Positions 26,439 to 35,754 of a stretch of 64,000 bases of DNA are shown piece after piece; position 1 is the first letter of the stretch, and each line of letters begins with the position of its first letter. A program made the position numbers and the translations under genes. The notes below the pieces were generated by a model. The model did not search any database. It was not told the origin of the DNA and saw nothing but the letters and a program-made list of their open reading frames with translations. This stretch comes from CAYTPI01 sp964439625 (lineage in GTDB: Bacteria > Chloroflexota > Anaerolineae > Aggregatilineales > UBA3940). Location: NCBI GenBank assembly GCA_964439625.1, contig CAYTPI010000001.1, positions 124,001 through 188,000 on the forward strand, in the 5' to 3' direction.

Positions 26439-28709
26439 TTATTGGGTTAGCTGCCACGTATAAATGGTGACGGCTTCACCTTGTTGGGCGAGGGTGGGGT
26501 CAAGAACGGGGAGTACCGCATTAGTAAAGTGATCGTATACGACCAGTTCCGCACGGACGGGGCCAGGTGCCGCATTTTCTGGAATGGTGAAACGGTGGCG
26601 ATCAATGATCTGCCAGCCGTATAACCACTTCAGCGTTGGGATAGCGCCTGTTGCTGGAATTTGGTCGGATTGTAGACGCCAGGCAAAGTCTGGCCCGATG
26701 ATATCCACTTTTATGACGCGATCATTGACGCCGGGAGCCACACTAAAAAAGGTAAGGTCTACCGTTAGACTATCACCCGGCTGGAGTTCTGTGTGGGAAA
26801 CGATCACATCAGTCAGCACCATCTCACCACCAATTGGTACTGCATCCTCCGCGGTAGGGGGCAAATACTCAGCAGACGTCACGGTGACCGTGCCCACACG
26901 AACGCGCTGCTGCCCATTGGTGAAGAATAGCTCGTCGTCACTGCGCGCCCCAACTAGAATCGGGTAATCACCGGGTGGCAGGGTGGCAGGCGGGGCGAGG
27001 GTAAACGCTTCAATGATGATTGAGCCAGTCGGCAAGCTGCTGGTATCAACGCTGATATCTCGCGGTGAGAGCACCACACCATCTGGCTGAGATAGGTGCG
27101 CATAGAAAGAAACAGGGTTTACTTGCTCAGCGTCAATGCGCCATGCTAATTGAACTTCAAACGTCGTACCCGCCGGAATAGATTGCGGCAGGTCAACGCC
27201 TAACAGCGTCACACCGCCGTCAAACTGTGCCTCGGTTAGCAGCATGCCAGCCCGCACAGCAGTGCGTGGCTCGCGTCGAACAAGCCAACCTTCACCTGAG
27301 GGCAGCGGCTCGAACACATAGCCTGTCGTGTCGAACTGCACCGGATAGTATCCTGTGACCACGACTGGGCGCTCGTCGATATACTGCTCGATGCGCTGCA
27401 CCCACGTCTCAGCCAGTGGTGTCGCGCCATCCGGGAAGACGTAAAAGATTTCTAAATCTGGGCGTTGTTGGCCTATGTATTGTTGCGGCGCAAGCGACAT
27501 TGTATGGTGCCAATTCGCCAAAATGACTGCACCGTCGGGGGCCTCCTCAAAGAGTGCATCTGCGAACTGCTGCGTTGACTGGTCACTAGCCAATAGGTCT
27601 AAACTAGGCCATGTTCGCAGGCTGTGGAGACCAATAGCAAATAGGAGCAGTGCCAACAGCACCCACTGCACCCGCCGCCACTGGCGCGCCCTGAAACCAA
27701 ACCATGTAATCTGCCCGATCTGGGCGAACCCCATACCAAGCAGTGCTGCCATCAATACGTAGGCTGGCACAAGGTATTCTACTGTTTGCGGGGCGCGGTA
27801 GGTCATTGTAAGGGCACTTGTCAGTAGAATTCCACTGATCAGGGCCAACGCCACGCGCCAGCGCTTCCACATCACCAATACCGCACTGACCATTATCAAC
27901 AGCAACAAAATAACATCCCACTGCAACACCATGATGTTGCCCCACACCAAGGCCCTGTCTATGAGATCACCAAGGCCACTGAAGGCGAATAGATCCCCAG
28001 AGAAACCGCGTGCCAGCACATGCCGCCAAAAGCCTGCCCATGCTGCTAGATCATCCGGGGCCAAGGGCGCATTCATCGCCCCGCGGATCGGGAGGTAAAC
28101 CCAAGGCAAAAATCCAAGTGCCGCCGCCCCGATTGGCTTCAGCCAGTGTTTGGGTTCGTACAGCAGTTTCCCATCAATTAACAGCAGGTAGATCAAGAGA
28201 AAGACGCCAACAAAAGTTACTGATGGGTGATGGGTGATGCCCAGCGCCAGCGCTAAGAAGAAGCTCCATAAAGCACTTTCTTTCCGCGTGTGAGCGTATG
28301 TTGCAATGCGTTCAAGGGTCAAAGCAACGAAGAAAGCAGTCAATGGACGGATGCTGGCTTGGGTCGCCGTCACCCAGAAGCTGGGCACAACTATCAATGC
28401 GATTGCTGCGACTACGCTTGCCGTCTGCCGGTCCGTCCAGCGGTGCACTGCCTGACCCAGCACTGTCACCGTTAGGGCTGCGGTGACCGCTGAAAATAAG
28501 TTGACCGCACGGGCGGGATTCTGCGGCATCAAGTATGTGAAGCCGTGCCCAAGCAGCGTATACAGTGGGTAGCCGGGTGGGTGCGCTACCCCTAATGAAT
28601 ACGCCACCAATTGAAATTCGCCCGCATCTGCGGGCAGGTAGCCGGGGGAAAGCGTCAACCAGTATAGGCCTAGTGCAGTTGAGAATATGATGAAGTCGAT
28701 GAGACGCAT
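26439..28709 (-). CDS. DUF2723 membrane protein (glycosyltransferase-like)
   Basis: 756 residues. The N-terminal 420 residues hold about ten transmembrane helices and the DUF2723 signature: TLSPGYLPADAGEFQLVAYS and GVAHPPGYPLY (about 21-53), with the Asp-Ala-Gly-Glu site that is thought to be catalytic in GT-C-like mannosyltransferases. The C-terminal part (about 480-756) is a beta-sandwich extracytoplasmic region. The family is proposed to act on lipid-linked sugars at the membrane. The ATG at 28709 has no ribosome site but lies 7 bases after TGGTAGACT, suggesting a leaderless mRNA. No operon partner is adjacent on the same strand except the methyltransferase upstream. Confidence 0.85.
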   Translation of the reverse strand: MRLIDFIIFSTALGLYWLTLSPGYLPADAGEFQLVAYSLGVAHPPGYPLYTLLGHGFTYLMPQNPARAVNLFSAVTAALTVTVLGQAVHRWTDRQTASVVAAIALIVVPSFWVTATQASIRPLTAFFVALTLERIATYAHTRKESALWSFFLALALGITHHPSVTFVGVFLLIYLLLIDGKLLYEPKHWLKPIGAAALGFLPWVYLPIRGAMNAPLAPDDLAAWAGFWRHVLARGFSGDLFAFSGLGDLIDRALVWGNIMVLQWDVILLLLIMVSAVLVMWKRWRVALALISGILLTSALTMTYRAPQTVEYLVPAYVLMAALLGMGFAQIGQITWFGFRARQWRRVQWVLLALLLFAIGLHSLRTWPSLDLLASDQSTQQFADALFEEAPDGAVILANWHHTMSLAPQQYIGQQRPDLEIFYVFPDGATPLAETWVQRIEQYIDERPVVVTGYYPVQFDTTGYVFEPLPSGEGWLVRREPRTAVRAGMLLTEAQFDGGVTLLGVDLPQSIPAGTTFEVQLAWRIDAEQVNPVSFYAHLSQPDGVVLSPRDISVDTSSLPTGSIIIEAFTLAPPATLPPGDYPILVGARSDDELFFTNGQQRVRVGTVTVTSAEYLPPTAEDAVPIGGEMVLTDVIVSHTELQPGDSLTVDLTFFSVAPGVNDRVIKVDIIGPDFAWRLQSDQIPATGAIPTLKWLYGWQIIDRHRFTIPENAAPGPVRAELVVYDHFTNAVLPVLDPTLAQQGEAVTIYTWQLTQ

Positions 28710-28716
28710 GGGCGCA

Positions 28717-28725
28717 AGTCTACCA
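28717..28725 (-). promoter_or_regulatory. Extended -10 close to ATG, leaderless candidate
   Basis: On the minus strand TGGTAGACT ends 7 bases before the ATG of the DUF2723 gene, so transcription would begin at or next to the start codon. Confidence 0.4.
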
Positions 28726-28738
28726 CAGGCTACGGTTT

Positions 28739-29782
28739 TTATTCAGCCCGCTCGAAGACCATAATCGGCAACTTCGGCTGTTCGGGCCGCCGCCAACGCC
28801 AGCGGTGTTCTATCTCAAACAATTGCCCAAACAAGCGCTTGACGTCGCGCTCTTGGCGGGCTACTTGTTGAATGTAGGCATCGGGGTGAATCAGGATGCG
28901 GAAACGGGCGGCGGGTAGCCAATTCGCGGTCTGCTTGCTGATCCGCGTTGGCAGCGACTGTGACCAGTAGCGCTTTTGACGCAAGCCAAGCTGCTCTATC
29001 AACTCACCGAGGCGCTCTTGGGTGAAGAAATGCTCAAAGTCAAGCGAGTCAAGCATGAAGCCGAAGCGCTCCATGTGATAGTCTTCATACACGTTGACCA
29101 TCTTGTAGCCGTTTTCGCGTCGATTAAACATCGGTGACCCCATCACAACCAACCGTCCCGCAGGTTGCAGCACGCGTATCGCTTCCGGCAACGTGGTCGC
29201 GTAATCAGTCGCGTAGTGAATGCTGTCATTGAAGATCACCAGGTCGATTGCCTTGTCACACAGCGGGAGATGGTCGAAGTCAGCTTGTAGGCAGGTGAAG
29301 TCCTGCTGATAGTACCCGTTCACACCCAGCCCTGTTCGCCGATGCACACGAATATCGACGGCTGCCACCTGATGATTGAGTTCACTCAAGCGGTTGCTCA
29401 GCCAGCCATTGCCCGCGCCGAGATCAAGGACAGTCAAAGCTCGACCCAAGCGCTTAGACAGCGGTCGGATCACCTTTTGCACCAATGCTTGATAATCCGC
29501 CGCTTTCGGACGCCAGTCGCGGGCATGTGGGTGCCCCGGATGGCAGCGCGGGAGATCGAGGTAGTGCCGATGATCGATGCTGCCCCAACGTTCTTCTTCA
29601 AGGATGTAGTCGTAAAGCTTGATAAAACGGTCGAACTTCCATGCGCGCCATGTTGGCAGAAAGCGCCAAATACCATCAATCAGCTTGTAGGTTTCCTTAT
29701 CTTTGGGGCAAACGCGCACATCAGGTGAGGGTGCTTCCAATGTGCTGTGGCAAATCGGGCAGATGAAGGTGAACGGTGGCAT
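28739..29782 (-). CDS. Class I SAM-dependent methyltransferase with N-terminal zinc ribbon
   Basis: 347 residues from ATG 29782; a TTG at 29800 would add six residues. An N-terminal ribbon has CPICHS and VCPKD cysteines, then an RF-rich linker. The methyltransferase core starts with LTVLDLGAGNGWLS (SAM motif I), followed by VDI and DLVIFNDSIHY (motif IV region). The overall layout matches bacterial methyltransferases acting on glycans or lipids; the target is unknown. It lies upstream of the DUF2723 gene in the same direction with about 29 bases between, so these two may be co-transcribed, but the DUF2723 gene has its own -10. Confidence 0.83.
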   Translation of the reverse strand: MPPFTFICPICHSTLEAPSPDVRVCPKDKETYKLIDGIWRFLPTWRAWKFDRFIKLYDYILEEERWGSIDHRHYLDLPRCHPGHPHARDWRPKAADYQALVQKVIRPLSKRLGRALTVLDLGAGNGWLSNRLSELNHQVAAVDIRVHRRTGLGVNGYYQQDFTCLQADFDHLPLCDKAIDLVIFNDSIHYATDYATTLPEAIRVLQPAGRLVVMGSPMFNRRENGYKMVNVYEDYHMERFGFMLDSLDFEHFFTQERLGELIEQLGLRQKRYWSQSLPTRISKQTANWLPAARFRILIHPDAYIQQVARQERDVKRLFGQLFEIEHRWRWRRPEQPKLPIMVFERAE

Positions 29783-29845
29783 GGACTGTGTGCTTCTCAA
29801 CCGTTGATTAGCTTGAGGATAGCACAGTTCAGTTAAGCTGACGCA

Positions 29846-29879
29846 AAGAAAAAAGACCTCAATCAGTTCTGATTGAGGT
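29846..29879 (-). terminator. Rho-independent terminator
   Basis: ACCTCAATCA (29856-29865) pairs with TGATTGAGGT (29870-29879) around a four-base loop, and on the minus strand is followed by a run of T (29847-29854). It closes the 542-aa gene that ends at 29888. Confidence 0.9.
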
Positions 29880-29887
29880 TAGGGCTG

Positions 29888-31516
29888 TTAACCGCGCCGC
29901 CGAGACAGTGCGATTAAAACGATGAACACGGTGGCAATCGTACTCAGTGAGATACCCACATAAATGCCGGGGTCTTCCCCAATATCAATGCCAAACAGTG
30001 GGATCAGGATATCTGTTAGTTCGGCGGCTGCCAGAATACCGGCAAGGTAATTTAGAAAGATCGCCGCGCTGGCTTCTCGATAGTCGTGCCACTCGGATGC
30101 GTAAGTTAACAGCAGTTCTTGCTTACGCTCGAAGCGGTCGATCAGCTTATCCAGATTATGCGATTTTCCGGCCCGTTCTAAGAACTCGACGCGGTTGGCA
30201 AACGGCGAAATGTTCTCTTGATACTGCACCATGTCCGAGAGGGCACCTTGTAGCGCATCGACCATTTTTTTACGCTCGGGCGTACCGCTGGCGGCAATCT
30301 TGTCGAGCCGTTGGATATAAGCCCGTAAGATCGCTTCTTGTAGGTAGATCCATTCGAGCAGCACCGTATAGTGCATATACTCATAGATGATCGCCAGATG
30401 ATCTTCCTTGACTCGCAGCCGCTTCTTGATCTTTGGCAGCAGGTCGGGCAGCAGATCATTGAACAGCAGTAGTTCTGAATTGCCCAACAGATAGACGCCG
30501 AGTTCTGTATCGGTACTGAGGTTTTCCAACAGTTCCTGCTCAATCAACCAAGGGGCGCGTTCCTCATAGTAGACGTCCATCGCACCGATGCCGCGCAAGG
30601 TTTGGGCGTGTTCTCTGATGTACGCCTTGAGGTTGGTAGTCGGCATTGGGTCGCACTCAGCGAGAATGACTGAGGTGGACCCGGTCGGGCGCGTGATATC
30701 GTGAGCCAAGCGCACAGCCTCTTCAACCTCTTGAATTTTCTGATTGGCTTTGCGCCCGCGCAGCAAACGACGCAGGTTGCCGCGTGTTTTCTCTTGACCA
30801 TTGCTCTTGAGACGGGCTGCGATCAAGTGCTGCGAAATGTCGCGTAGGCCCGTCACGACCAACGCCATATCTTCATCGTAGGGAATCAGATGGTCAACGC
30901 CGTGCAGCAGTTTCTTCTCTGGTGTCTCTGCTGTCTCTGTCTTCGGGAACGTCCGCTGCCATGTCGGTGGCAGCATCAATAGCTGGGGTGAAATCCCCAT
31001 TCGCACCAAGGCGATCGCTTCATCGGGTGAATACCCTTCACGTAAATTGAAACTGACGTGGTATTGCATGATGCCCGTGCCGGACTTATGCAGCAGGAGC
31101 AGCGGCAGCACGCTAAACCACAAATCATTGGCTTCGACGGAAGAGGCGGCACTGACAATCTGCTCTTCCGAGAGTGAGTCTGGCGGACGGCTCAAGCGTT
31201 TGAGCGTTGGATGTAGGTTGGCGATCTTGAAGCGGTTGAATTGAATGCGTACGACGTTTTCGTAGCCCGTCCGGGCGACGTTGCGCGAGGCCCGCTCCAT
31301 GATCTGTAATACGGCGGTTTGGTCGCGCCGATTTGAGAAGCGATCACAGACATACGATGGCATGCGCCGCACACGTGCTAAACTGGTACCGAGAAAGTCA
31401 TCAGCCGGATCTTCGATCACGAATGTGTCGCGCCAGATAACGCGCATCTGCTTAACGAGGATGATCGTTGACTGCATCCCGATCTGTGGGTCATCGACGT
31501 TGTTTGTTAGAGTCAT
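29888..31516 (-). CDS. Unknown protein with C-terminal membrane hairpin
   Basis: 542 residues from ATG 31516, which has AAGGG about 8 bases upstream; a start at 31561 adds 15 residues and no ribosome site. Residues 1-280 are mixed alpha/beta, about 330-480 are long helices with coiled-coil character (KKRLRVKEDHLAIIYEYMHY and later VEFLERAG), and two helices near the end (about 488-508 and 518-537) form a membrane hairpin before a short basic tail. The shape recalls CorA-like or RMD1-like proteins, but the GMN or other family signatures are absent. I cannot name a function. A strong terminator follows. Confidence 0.65.
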   Translation of the reverse strand: MTLTNNVDDPQIGMQSTIILVKQMRVIWRDTFVIEDPADDFLGTSLARVRRMPSYVCDRFSNRRDQTAVLQIMERASRNVARTGYENVVRIQFNRFKIANLHPTLKRLSRPPDSLSEEQIVSAASSVEANDLWFSVLPLLLLHKSGTGIMQYHVSFNLREGYSPDEAIALVRMGISPQLLMLPPTWQRTFPKTETAETPEKKLLHGVDHLIPYDEDMALVVTGLRDISQHLIAARLKSNGQEKTRGNLRRLLRGRKANQKIQEVEEAVRLAHDITRPTGSTSVILAECDPMPTTNLKAYIREHAQTLRGIGAMDVYYEERAPWLIEQELLENLSTDTELGVYLLGNSELLLFNDLLPDLLPKIKKRLRVKEDHLAIIYEYMHYTVLLEWIYLQEAILRAYIQRLDKIAASGTPERKKMVDALQGALSDMVQYQENISPFANRVEFLERAGKSHNLDKLIDRFERKQELLLTYASEWHDYREASAAIFLNYLAGILAAAELTDILIPLFGIDIGEDPGIYVGISLSTIATVFIVLIALSRRRG

Positions 31517-31633
31517 ACCATTACCCTTCGCGTTGCGATTGCTCGTGGAAAGACCAATCATACTACAGATTAAAGTGAAGGGTGTATTGAGGCTTAGGCG
31601 CCGAAGAGTGTAGCAGATAACGTCGTCACTGCA

Positions 31634-31667
31634 AACAAAAAAGCCCGCTGATTTGTATCAGTGGGCT
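31634..31667 (-). terminator. Rho-independent terminator
   Basis: AGCCCGCTGAT (31642-31652) pairs with ATCAGTGGGCT (31657-31667) with one G-T pair and a 4-base loop; the minus strand then runs into T-rich sequence (31634-31641). It follows the MoxR gene that ends at 31686. Confidence 0.88.
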
Positions 31668-31685
31668 TTCGTTTGACGATATGCT

Positions 31686-32660
31686 TTAGCGGAACGATGG
31701 ATAGTCGAAGTCGTCGTAGCTGGAACCACCACGGCGGGGGTTGCTACTGCCGCCTGTGCCGCTATTGCCGCGCAGTATGCGGCGCGCTTTGGTGACGTCC
31801 TGCTCGTATTTCAACAGGACAGATAAGGTATTTTCCAGCACGTCACGTTCCAGTGTGTCCGCGTTGAGCGTCAGCAGGGCTTTCGCCCAATCCAATGTTT
31901 CACTGACGCTGGGGTTCTTTTTCAAGTCCATGGCACGCAGTGAATGCACAGCCTCAACCGCTTGTTCGGCTAGCTGCGGGTTCAACTCAGGTACCTTTGT
32001 CTGGACGATCTCTAACTCGTCGCTGACGGTCGGGTAGTCGATGAAGACGTACAGGCAGCGGCGTTTAAGTGCTTCACCCAGTTCACGCGTGTTGTTACTG
32101 GTTAGGAAGACCATTGGGTGGTGCTTGGCTGTGATTGTGCCTATTTCTGGAATACTAACTTGGAAGTCGCTGAGGATTTCCAGCAGGAAAGCCTCGAACT
32201 CCGCATCGGCCCGGTCAATCTCGTCGATCAGCAGTACAACCGGTTCCTCACTGTTGATCGCCTTGAACAGCGGGCGCTCCAGCAAGAAACGCTCTGAGAA
32301 GAAGACGTCTTCCTCCTCCGCCAATCTGTCAGCGGCACTGGTCAGGTTTTCGGTATCAGAGAGCAGGCTGGCGAGCCGATCACGCAGAAGCTGCGTGTAC
32401 AGCATCTGTTTGGCGTACTCCCATTCGTACAACGCTTTGCTCTCGTCTAACCCTTCGTAACACTGAAGGCGTACCAAGCTTCGCCCCGTAGCCTTCGACA
32501 CGACCTTTGCCAGTTCGGTCTTGCCGACGCCCGGAGGTCCTTCAATCAGCAAGGGTTTGCCAAGTTTTTCGGATAGGTAAACAACAGTCGCAATTTCGTC
32601 AGATGCAATATACTGCTGTTCAGCCAGGCCAGCTTTTACGGCCTCAACTGATTCATACAT
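31686..32660 (-). CDS. MoxR-family AAA+ ATPase
   Basis: 324 residues. Walker A is GPPGVGKTE (41-49), Walker B is VVLLIDEIDRAD, sensor 1 is FLTSNN, and a C-terminal lid domain follows, with an Arg/Ser/Tyr-rich tail ending in RRGGSSYDDFDYPSF. Members are chaperone-like ATPases that insert metal or assemble complexes, usually with a vWA protein (CoxE-type) encoded next to them. No vWA gene follows here; a broken one lies 16 kb away. The start has AGAAGGAG about 9 bases upstream. Confidence 0.9.
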   Translation of the reverse strand: MYESVEAVKAGLAEQQYIASDEIATVVYLSEKLGKPLLIEGPPGVGKTELAKVVSKATGRSLVRLQCYEGLDESKALYEWEYAKQMLYTQLLRDRLASLLSDTENLTSAADRLAEEEDVFFSERFLLERPLFKAINSEEPVVLLIDEIDRADAEFEAFLLEILSDFQVSIPEIGTITAKHHPMVFLTSNNTRELGEALKRRCLYVFIDYPTVSDELEIVQTKVPELNPQLAEQAVEAVHSLRAMDLKKNPSVSETLDWAKALLTLNADTLERDVLENTLSVLLKYEQDVTKARRILRGNSGTGGSSNPRRGGSSYDDFDYPSFR

Positions 32661-32835
32661 AAAGATTTATCTCCTTCTAAACATGCCCAAGTGTTGTGTT
32701 GGACCATATTCCGCTAGAAGCTGCATCCAGCGAAAAAGCGCCTCATTCATCATTGATCCACCTTGTGGACTTGACCTTGACGTTACCTCGCTTAGCGATT
32801 TATCGCACCCTCACTATGGGCAGTGGCTACAAATG

Positions 32836-34303
32836 TTATTTGCAGAGTTGACGGGTTTGCCCCTCTTTGATGGCAAAGCCCTCTGGCAGCGGGATGCGAC
32901 CATCGAGCGGATCAAGAAAGTGATTGAAGTAGCCAAACTGTTCCAGAGTCTGCTGCCCCTGTACCCCCCGGGCAAAGCTCAAGAACTCAATCGCCAGCTC
33001 TGTTTGGCGGTCAGTTGTATTGTTGGTCCCCAAGACATAAAGATACAACGGGCGGAGCAATTCTTCGGGATAATTGGTCACCTCAATTTCTTCGTCTAAC
33101 GGGTTGATTGACTTTCTCTCATCATCGCCCGAGATTGGTACTACCTGCAAATATTGCTCCGGTTGAGTCCGCAGCCAACCGATGCCGACCCAGTACAGAG
33201 AACCCGGCCTGCTAAGCGTTCGGTCGAGGCATTCATTATTCGTAGCGCAACTGATGTAATTCAACGCATCCGGTGGGAAAGGCTGCTGTGTGGTTGGTCG
33301 ATAGCCTGCCAAGGTTAGTAAGATGAATTCTGTGGTGCCATTGCCTTTACGGGCAAAGATGGAGATCGATAACTTCTCACCTGATATCTCCGCCCAATTG
33401 CTTAACTCGCCACGGATAATGCTGCGGATGTGGTCAATGTTGAGACTCTCAACCTGGTTCTTGTTATGGGTGACGAACGTCACCATATCGTAGCCGATCT
33501 CCGCTGCACAAGTGATCTCGACTCCAGCATTTGCGAGGGTGTTCTGTTGTGGTTCGGTAATAGGTTCCGACATGGCAAGGATGTTAGCGCAGTCACCATT
33601 CGCAGCAGCTCGGACGCCCGCTGTTGAGCCGATATCCCGAATGTTAACCCGAACATCATAGAAATCCTCAAAGGTCGTGCCCCATTCTTGTACCATGCCA
33701 AGGCCTTCACCCAAAATGGTGTTACTGCCGACGATGTAGAGCTTGGGGTAGGTCATTGAGCGGAATTGTTCGATGCTGTTGAGCGTTTCACCGAGGTCAG
33801 CAGTTGCACCCAGGAGGGAGCCCATCAAAGTGCCTAAAAACAAGATGGCTGGCAGAATGCTTATTTGCCGCCGACGCGCTCGCTTATCCTCGACGCGCTC
33901 GTACTCTTCAAGGTCTTTGATCACCGTAGATAAGCGGGTGATATTTTCTTCAATGTGGTGGAACTCGTCCGCAACTTCGTGAAACTGTGCCTCGATTTGG
34001 TTGGTTTGCTCTTGGATTGCTTTTTCAGCGTCAAATTGCGGTGGGGTGAAGGGGGGTGGGTCGTATGGGCTGGGGCCTTGAAACAGGGAGTCGGTCTGCA
34101 TGCCATGCGTCTTCAGGCTTTCGATCTGCTTTATGGCAAACGAGTTGCCCGGCAAAATGCGGATAACTTCCTCCCAGCAGCGGGTTTGCTTCTCAGTCGT
34201 CTCGATCCTTGCGAATGACATCCAATAAAATGGCGCGGGCAGCGTCCCGATCACCATCTTCGAACAACTCTCGTGCTCTTTCAACACGGTCTGTCGCCGA
34301 CAT
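32836..34303 (-). pseudogene. PstS-like binding protein with TPR and TM, frameshifted
   Basis: The true start is ATG 34303, with GAGGAG five bases upstream. The first frame gives 36 residues of a TPR-like start (MSATDRVERARELFEDGDR and on to RKDRDD) and then meets TGA at 34195-34193. The second frame continues from about 34200 as TEKQTRCWEEVIRILPGNS, so a part of the TPR, around 10-15 codons, is missing and the frame is shifted. After this come a coiled-coil stretch, one membrane helix (ILPAILFLGTLMGSLLGAT) and a PstS-like periplasmic binding domain (about 170-480) with a VGSNTILGEGL start and GSTAGVRAAA motif. The binding domain is intact, so the break affects only the cytoplasmic part. Confidence 0.7.
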
Positions 34304-34481
34304 TATTGCTCCTCACTCTCCTATCTAAACTTAGGTCACTTTAAGTATCAAGCACAGACGTTAAGAAACGATTATCAGACCAGCATCACCCAAATTTCTA
34401 GGGGGCAGCGTGTCCATAGGGCTGCTGGCTAGATCAAAGCCCCAGCCAGCGCCTCATACTGCTCGATTTGGAGGAAGAAAA

Positions 34482-35507
34482 CTAAGGCCTATCGATTTGA
34501 TCTTGGGTGCCTGCGAACATCAGGTTTTCGATCCGTTCTGCCTGCAAGAAGCGCAGCGGAAAGCCCATGGCAACCTCACTGACCTTGTCGAGTTTCTTCA
34601 TATGCTCGTCGGAGAGTTCAAACTCCAGCGCGCTCATGGTGTCCACTAAATACGACAGTTTTTTCGCTCCCAGAATTGGGATGATGCTGCCAGGCTTTTG
34701 GAGCGCCCAGCGTGTGGCAACCTGCGACGAACTGCGCTCAAGGTCATCAGCGACCGTTTGCACCGTGTCTACAATTGCCTTTTCTGTCTCAGTAAGTGTC
34801 CGGTCGGCGTGGCGCACCCCCGTCTCACCACCTTGGTTCTGGGTGGCATACTTACCCGATAGCAAACCACCTGCTAAGGTTGACCATGCTAGGATCGGCA
34901 TATTGTAAAACATTCCTGTCGGGATCATCTCGCGTTCAACGGTGCGCTCAATCAGGCTGTATTCGATCTGATAACCGACAAACTGTGACCAGCCGCGGAG
35001 TTCTGCAAGGGTATTGGCACGCGATACGATATATGCGGGTGTATCACTGACGCCGATGTGCAGGATTTTCCCAGCCCGAACTAAGTCGTCCAGTGCGCGC
35101 ATCACTTCTTCTACTGGCGTTGTGAAGTCCCACGCGTGCAGCCAGTATAGGTCAATGTAGTCGGTATCGAGCCGCTTGAGGCTGCCTTCAACGGCATGCA
35201 CCATGCTTTTGCGATGGTTGCCTGCTTTGTTAGGGTCACCGTGTTGCGTATAGAGCGTGTACTTGGTTGCCAACACAAAATGATCGCGGTCGCTGGCGAT
35301 GAAGTCACCCACGTACTTTTCGCTGGTGCCTTCTGTGTAGCGGTTGGCGGTATCAATGAAGTTGCCGCCGCGTTCTGCGTAGGCGTCGAATACTTCTTTG
35401 CTTGTCTTTTTATCGGTACCCCAACCCCATTCCTCACCGAAGGACATGGTGCCAAGGCATAGTTCTGAAACGCGTAACCCACTGCGACCTAATATTTTAT
35501 ATTTCAT
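34482..35507 (-). CDS. Aldo/keto reductase
   Basis: 341 residues, TIM-barrel aldo/keto reductase. The catalytic tetrad is visible: D52, Y57, K82 and H124 in IDTANRY, ATKYT and WLHAWD. The NADP(H)-binding end is present with GSIIPILGAKK and the usual late-barrel arginine region. The layout is that of the YajO/Tas-like group acting on aldehydes or ketones. GGAG stands ahead of the ATG at 35507. No operon partner. Substrate unknown. Confidence 0.92.
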   Translation of the reverse strand: MKYKILGRSGLRVSELCLGTMSFGEEWGWGTDKKTSKEVFDAYAERGGNFIDTANRYTEGTSEKYVGDFIASDRDHFVLATKYTLYTQHGDPNKAGNHRKSMVHAVEGSLKRLDTDYIDLYWLHAWDFTTPVEEVMRALDDLVRAGKILHIGVSDTPAYIVSRANTLAELRGWSQFVGYQIEYSLIERTVEREMIPTGMFYNMPILAWSTLAGGLLSGKYATQNQGGETGVRHADRTLTETEKAIVDTVQTVADDLERSSSQVATRWALQKPGSIIPILGAKKLSYLVDTMSALEFELSDEHMKKLDKVSEVAMGFPLRFLQAERIENLMFAGTQDQIDRP

Positions 35508-35638
35508 CTTGGATGGCTCCTATGCGTAAGGGATTATCTATCAGATCATAGCATATAGCTGGGTCAGGTGTCCTAGCGATTCGGGCAGGCGTATCCGTCT
35601 GACCCCATTCTCCCACCCACAACCAGCCACATTCAGCG

Positions 35639-35644
35639 TATAAT
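35639..35644 (+). promoter_or_regulatory. -10 promoter element
   Basis: A perfect TATAAT lies about 110 bases before the TPR gene at 35755. No good -35 stands at the usual distance, so this is a weak call. Confidence 0.35.
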
Positions 35645-35754
35645 GGGGACGCTCAGAAAAACTGCCGCCACCACAGATAAGTCTTCTTGTGTTCAGCAAA
35701 CATCTAGCGGGCATTATCTATTTTAATCAATCAGGCACAAGCAGGGAGAACCCT

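Noticed and set aside
32683..33099. 138-codon plus-strand frame
   Set aside because: It is antisense to the PstS-like binding domain and has no ribosome site or family resemblance.
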